Below are positions 60,476 to 64,000 of a stretch of 64,000 bases of DNA, piece by piece. The stretch spans positions 234,103-298,102 of the forward strand of contig NZ_FNWV01000004.1 of assembly GCF_900108555.1 (NCBI RefSeq). The letters run 5' to 3'. Under the pieces are notes generated by a model. That model worked only from the letters and a program-made list of their open reading frames with translations, was not told the origin of the DNA and did not search any database. The translations under genes were made by a program, and so were the position numbers. This DNA is from Ruminococcus flavefaciens. GTDB lineage: Bacteria > Bacillota > Clostridia > Oscillospirales > Ruminococcaceae. Positions within the stretch are counted from its first letter, which is position 1. The number at the start of each line of letters is the position of its first letter.

Positions 60476-60588
60476 GTTTTTGCCAAAAAATTTTTATGCA
60501 CAGTTTTTGCCTGTTCTACGACAGATCCGAAATTTATGTTAGTATATGATAACATTTTTACGGAGCATTTTCAGTAATTTGCTCTGCG

Positions 60589-60617
60589 TTGACACATATC
60601 GCCTTTAATGATATAAT
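60589..60617 (+). promoter_or_regulatory. Promoter of the MutS-like gene
   Basis: -35 TTGACA at 60589-60594, 17-base spacer, -10 TATAAT at 60612-60617. Confidence 0.87.
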
Positions 60618-60702
60618 TAAAGCATACCAAATAACCGTCTGACAGCGATCATCGCCCCGAACGCGGTTCAGGAAACGCTTCATTTCACAGAAGGAAAAAA
60701 CT

Positions 60703-62364
60703 ATGCAGGATAAAAGTACCAACGATATACGCGAATTCAGTCTCCTTGCTCCGGAAAGTTCTGACAGATACTTCAACCTTAGCGGTAATACTGCAAATGA
60801 TCTCTCGGTAGATTTCATTGCGCAAAGCATTACAAGCAATTCTACAGAAAAAAACATCATTAGCAGGATATTGCTTGATATGCCCACTGACGAAAGAATA
60901 ATCAACTACCGCAGAGCAGTCTACACGGAACTCAGTAACTCCCCCGAGCTCTGCGAGGAGCTCTTTGAAATATTTGACGCTATGCGCTTCTATGTCAGCG
61001 ATTCCTTTAACCGTATCGAAAAAGGCTCTACTATATGGGAGCTTCTCACGCGGCTCAAATCCCTCGAACATTATTCAAGCTCAATAATCAGGCTGAATGA
61101 GACTATAAAAGGTCATGATTTCAAATCAGAGGGCATGAAAAAGTTCGCTGATTATATCTCTGATATATATGATAACAGCGGCTTTGATGAGCTTACAAAG
61201 GACATAGCAGGCATAAGTGACGAAATTGCCAATATCCACAGCCTTACTATCGGTGTCAATCTGAATGAGAACTTCTATCCCGAGGAAACGGGTATTATCT
61301 CACTGAATACTTACTGGTTCGGCGAGCAGAGCGTTCTTGGACGCTTTATGAAGTACCACCGACAAGATCAGATAAACGATAAGGACCTCATGCCGTTCAC
61401 AATGGAGATGCACAATGACGGTCTTGACAGGATATCCAAGAAATTCGGCAAAGACAGTGCCATGAACCGTCCCACAGACAGTCCCCTCATGAACAATCTC
61501 AACAAGATAATAGAGCGTATGCTCCCGAGCATGACTGCCAAACTGAAAAAAGTGCTCAATAAATATGTTGATACCAGCGGAAAAGCTCTCAGCGAGCTTG
61601 CTGACGAGTTCCTGTTCTATCTGAGATTTATCGAGCTTGAAAAAAAGCTCCGCAAACTCGGGCTTCCCTGCTGTTTCGGCGAATACTCCGCAGACGACTC
61701 TCATATCAGGGACTTTTATAACGTCAAGCTTGCCATATGCAAGCTGCAAAACAAGATAGATGAAGATATCGTATGCAATGATGTTGAATTTACTGACGCT
61801 AAAACCGTTCAGATACTGACAGGTCCTAACCGCGGCGGAAAAACCATACTCACTCAGGGTATCGGTCTGACTTTCCTCTTTTTCCAGAGCGGAGTCTTTG
61901 TGCCTGCGTCTTCTGCGGAAATACGCCCATGTAACGGTATCTACACCCACTTCCCCGTAGAAGAGGAGCGCACAGTATCTCTCGGCAGACTCGGTGAAGA
62001 GGCTGAAAGATTTAATTCTATCTGCAAAACCGCAGACCACGACAGCCTGCTGCTGTTCAACGAGTCCTTTGCTACCACGAGCCATACCGAGTCACTTTAC
62101 ATAGCAGAAGATGTGCTGAAATATCTCTGTTTCATCGGTGCGCGTACCTGCTTCAACACCCATATGCATGAGCTTGGCGAAAACGCAGATAAGCTCAGCG
62201 ACAGTGGTTCAGCTTACAAGGCTGTGAGCGTAGTCATGGAAAACGAAAACGGCAAACGCTCTTACAAAATAAGCTACAAAAAGCCCGACGGCAAAAGCTA
62301 CGCCCACGAAATAGCTCTTAAATACGGCATCACCTTTGAACAGCTGTGCGAAAACAAAAAATAA
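60703..62364 (+). CDS. MutS-related ATPase
   Basis: 553 residues. Helical lever-like region (about 20-330) followed by an ABC-type MutS ATPase: Walker A TGPNRGGKT (about 373-381), then Walker B LLLFNESF (about 449-456) in which Asn453 stands where MutS has Asp before the catalytic Glu454, followed by TTSHTES. A histidine H-motif (FNTHMHELG) is present. It lacks the N-terminal mismatch-binding domain, so it is not MutS itself; MutS2-like Smr domain is also absent. A role in recombination or DNA repair is inferred. AGAAGGAAA site upstream. Confidence 0.8.
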   Translation: MQDKSTNDIREFSLLAPESSDRYFNLSGNTANDLSVDFIAQSITSNSTEKNIISRILLDMPTDERIINYRRAVYTELSNSPELCEELFEIFDAMRFYVSDSFNRIEKGSTIWELLTRLKSLEHYSSSIIRLNETIKGHDFKSEGMKKFADYISDIYDNSGFDELTKDIAGISDEIANIHSLTIGVNLNENFYPEETGIISLNTYWFGEQSVLGRFMKYHRQDQINDKDLMPFTMEMHNDGLDRISKKFGKDSAMNRPTDSPLMNNLNKIIERMLPSMTAKLKKVLNKYVDTSGKALSELADEFLFYLRFIELEKKLRKLGLPCCFGEYSADDSHIRDFYNVKLAICKLQNKIDEDIVCNDVEFTDAKTVQILTGPNRGGKTILTQGIGLTFLFFQSGVFVPASSAEIRPCNGIYTHFPVEEERTVSLGRLGEEAERFNSICKTADHDSLLLFNESFATTSHTESLYIAEDVLKYLCFIGARTCFNTHMHELGENADKLSDSGSAYKAVSVVMENENGKRSYKISYKKPDGKSYAHEIALKYGITFEQLCENKK

Positions 62365-62383
62365 AAAGCCTCCGCCTTGTGCG

Positions 62384-62400
62384 TAATGTCATTAAGCTAA
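62384..62400 (+). repeat. Left terminal inverted repeat of the IS
   Basis: Reverse complement of 63984-64000, identical over 17 bases; homology decays inward. Confidence 0.85.
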
Positions 62401-62533
62401 CCAAATACGCTAAAGGAACAGGAGTATGTTGGGAATATTACCAGGCATACTCCTGTTATTACATTCGCCAAAATTGCATGACGAAAAGACAGATACGAGA
62501 TCTGCCTGAAAAAAGATTGACATAAGCAAATAA

Positions 62534-63835
62534 TTATGATAACCTGTAATTGAAGCCGATAGCAGAATGGCAACGAGTTTTTCTATCAGCAATACGATCA
62601 GGTCTGACAGGACACTTGTTTCTTGCTATCAGTTCTTCCACAAGTAAAGGATTTGCGTGTGCAGAGCGAAAGAATTTGATGCAGATATGTATAGCAAAAG
62701 CATAATTGATTTTATAGCGGTAATCATTATGCTTATCGTCATCTATGGTGATATTTTCGGTAATCAGCATAGAGAAGTTATACATGATAAGACTTGCAAA
62801 GATTTCCTGTATCACGCAGTCCTTTCTCTTTGAATGGAAAGCAATAAGACCAACATGGTATTTTAGCTCTCTGAATGAAGTCTCGATCCCCCAGCGCATT
62901 TTGTAGATCATCTTGATATCTTCGGCAGAGAACTCATCATCACAGAGATTGGTAACAATGGTCTCATAGTTATCTTCAGATATCTTGATTCTAATGATGC
63001 GAAATTTTAGCGGATAGGTATCTTTCGAACACTTCGGAAGAAAATCAAAAACGACCTGCGAATTAAGGAATCTAAATTTATCAGGATTCGACTTAACTTC
63101 ATTTGTTTGTCTTCTTGTAAGAAGAATATCAGCAGTAAAGTCTGTCTCTTTATCGGCTGGAATATTGAATTTCTGGGCAATTCCTGCTGTTGTTTTGATT
63201 CTGATAACGTATTTCAAGCCATTATTTTCAAGGTGAGCAATAGTATTGTATGCTTCATATCCTCTGTCAGCAATGATAATTGAATCTTCGCTCAACTTTT
63301 TTGCCATACTTATGAGAGCGGTATGCTCATTTTCGCATCGACTGTCCTGTAAAACAGCATCGATATATCTACGGTTCATAAGGTCATACAATGCATTCAG
63401 ATGCATAAGATTGTATCCTTTTGAATCAATATTAGCGTTGTAATGAGTGTTGTGGTCATCATGGATAGTGGGAATATGTATATCAGAACCATCCACAGCA
63501 TAAAGTCTGTAACCATGAAAGAAACAGGTCTGAGAAAATGACTCGTTTAATTTATGGAACAAATGAAGAAATGCAGCAGGCAGTATCTTGGCTCTTCTCT
63601 GAACAACAGCTGAAACCGACACTGCTTTCTGATCCAGGCCATAAAACTCCATAAGCTCACTGCTAAGAGTCTGGCTGCCCATACTCAAAATAAACCGCAT
63701 TGTTTTTGAGAAAGACAGCTCGCTTTTTCGAATAAAATCTCTCTTAGGATCAACTACAAAATCAGAGATATTTTTCTCCATGTTGATGATAAGAGTGTTA
63801 AGCTTATTTTTGACAATATTACAGTATTTTTGCAC
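62534..63835 (-). CDS. IS4-family DDE transposase
   Basis: 433 residues. DDE catalytic residues in YAVDGSD (first Asp, near 112), IIADRGY (second Asp, near 190) and the IS4 signature YKMRWGIETSFRELK, matching Y-x2-R-x3-E-x6-K (Glu near 315). The start is GTG 63835 with GGAGG seven bases upstream. An 8-bp hairpin (63848-63855 with 63862-63869) sits immediately before that site and could limit translation. The gene appears intact, so the element may be active. Confidence 0.9.
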   Translation of the reverse strand: MQKYCNIVKNKLNTLIINMEKNISDFVVDPKRDFIRKSELSFSKTMRFILSMGSQTLSSELMEFYGLDQKAVSVSAVVQRRAKILPAAFLHLFHKLNESFSQTCFFHGYRLYAVDGSDIHIPTIHDDHNTHYNANIDSKGYNLMHLNALYDLMNRRYIDAVLQDSRCENEHTALISMAKKLSEDSIIIADRGYEAYNTIAHLENNGLKYVIRIKTTAGIAQKFNIPADKETDFTADILLTRRQTNEVKSNPDKFRFLNSQVVFDFLPKCSKDTYPLKFRIIRIKISEDNYETIVTNLCDDEFSAEDIKMIYKMRWGIETSFRELKYHVGLIAFHSKRKDCVIQEIFASLIMYNFSMLITENITIDDDKHNDYRYKINYAFAIHICIKFFRSAHANPLLVEELIARNKCPVRPDRIADRKTRCHSAIGFNYRLS

Positions 63836-63983
63836 GGTAAAACCTCCAATCAGATGTGTATATCTGATTAGCTGCGCCGCACATTTTCGGCTTTTTGTCA
63901 ATACCTTTTTGCAAAATTTACATTTTATACATAAAAAAATAATCACAGGATCATTCTGATTCCTGTGATTATTTTACTTTTCC

Positions 63984-64000
63984 TTAGCTTAATGACATTA
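63984..64000 (-). repeat. Right terminal inverted repeat of the IS
   Basis: Exact inverse of 62384-62400; may extend past the window. Confidence 0.85.

Larger units (their letters stand above)
62384..64000 (-). mobile_element. IS4-family insertion sequence (right end at or beyond the window edge)
   Basis: 17-bp perfect terminal inverted repeats (62384-62400 TAATGTCATTAAGCTAA and 63984-64000) enclose a single transposase gene on the minus strand. Subterminal hairpins: 62417-62428 with 62446-62457 (12 bp) and 63938-63950 with 63961-63973 (13 bp). Because the window ends exactly with the right repeat, the exact tip and target duplication cannot be seen. Confidence 0.85.

Noticed and set aside
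61300..62085. 261-codon open frame on the minus strand opposite the MutS-like gene
   Set aside because: Shadow of a gene with intact Walker motifs; no start signal or family features.

Overview
The window looks like chromosome of an anaerobic, Gram-positive clostridial bacterium, most likely a Ruminococcus-type member of the Oscillospiraceae. The evidence is a secreted dockerin protein, HydE (an [FeFe]-hydrogenase maturase), an NfnAB-type transhydrogenase next to rex, a CIRCE/HrcA heat-shock operon, a T-box, a tetrahydrofolate-type riboswitch, near-consensus sigma-A promoters (TTGACA, 17 bp, TATAAT) and strong AGGAGG ribosome binding sites. The species is not determinable from what I can see.

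Layout. 1-6985: branched-chain amino acid synthesis (end of leuA, then ilvB, ilvN, leuC, leuD, a Nudix hydrolase, a YhfC-type membrane protein, leuB), with a leader peptide and attenuator-like hairpin before ilvB. 7.2-14.2 kb: a lipoprotein, ridA, nadA-hydE, a U32-like protein, a sialate O-acetylesterase-like protein and coaX. 14.2-19.3 kb (minus strand): an M23 peptidase, luxS, an RluA pseudouridine synthase overlapping a membrane protein, and a histidine phosphatase. 19.5-22.3 kb: an XRE regulator, a hairpin-rich intergenic region, and a tryptophan T-box controlling a stand-alone trpB. 22.5-28.4 kb (minus): DUF6483, dnaJ, dnaK, grpE, hrcA behind CIRCE. 28.5-30.6 kb: a THF-type riboswitch, folT and folC. 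30.7-37.5 kb: two paralogous lipoproteins, a 1171-residue dockerin protein and a zinc-ribbon/DUF805 membrane protein. 37.6-40.0 kb (minus): ylxM-ffh-rpsP-khpA. 40.1-45.9 kb (minus): lipoprotein, psd, and a 2-hydroxyacyl-CoA dehydratase/activase-like pair. 46.0-51.6 kb: ECF sigma and anti-sigma, an alpha/beta hydrolase, a membrane-anchored MurF-like ligase and ddl. 51.9-58.5 kb: two paralogous membrane proteins, an acetyltransferase, a LysR regulator, nfnAB and rex. 58.9-64.0 kb: two paralogous lipoproteins, a MutS-like ATPase and an IS4-family insertion sequence that runs to the window edge.

The main thing the genes do not explain is the intergenic DNA. It carries many copies of a short hairpin repeat that begins GTAG(G)GG on one strand (CCCCTAC on the other). 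The arms differ from copy to copy but stay self-complementary, and copies are often paired head to head. This resembles REP/BIME elements in architecture. They are mixed with low-complexity 'stutter' inverted repeats, a roughly 90-bp dispersed repeat that supplies the stop codon of rex, and a 299-bp nested palindrome. Regulation is largely visible as RNA or operator structure: attenuator (ilv), T-box (trpB), THF riboswitch plus Shine-Dalgarno hairpin (folT), and CIRCE (hrcA operon).
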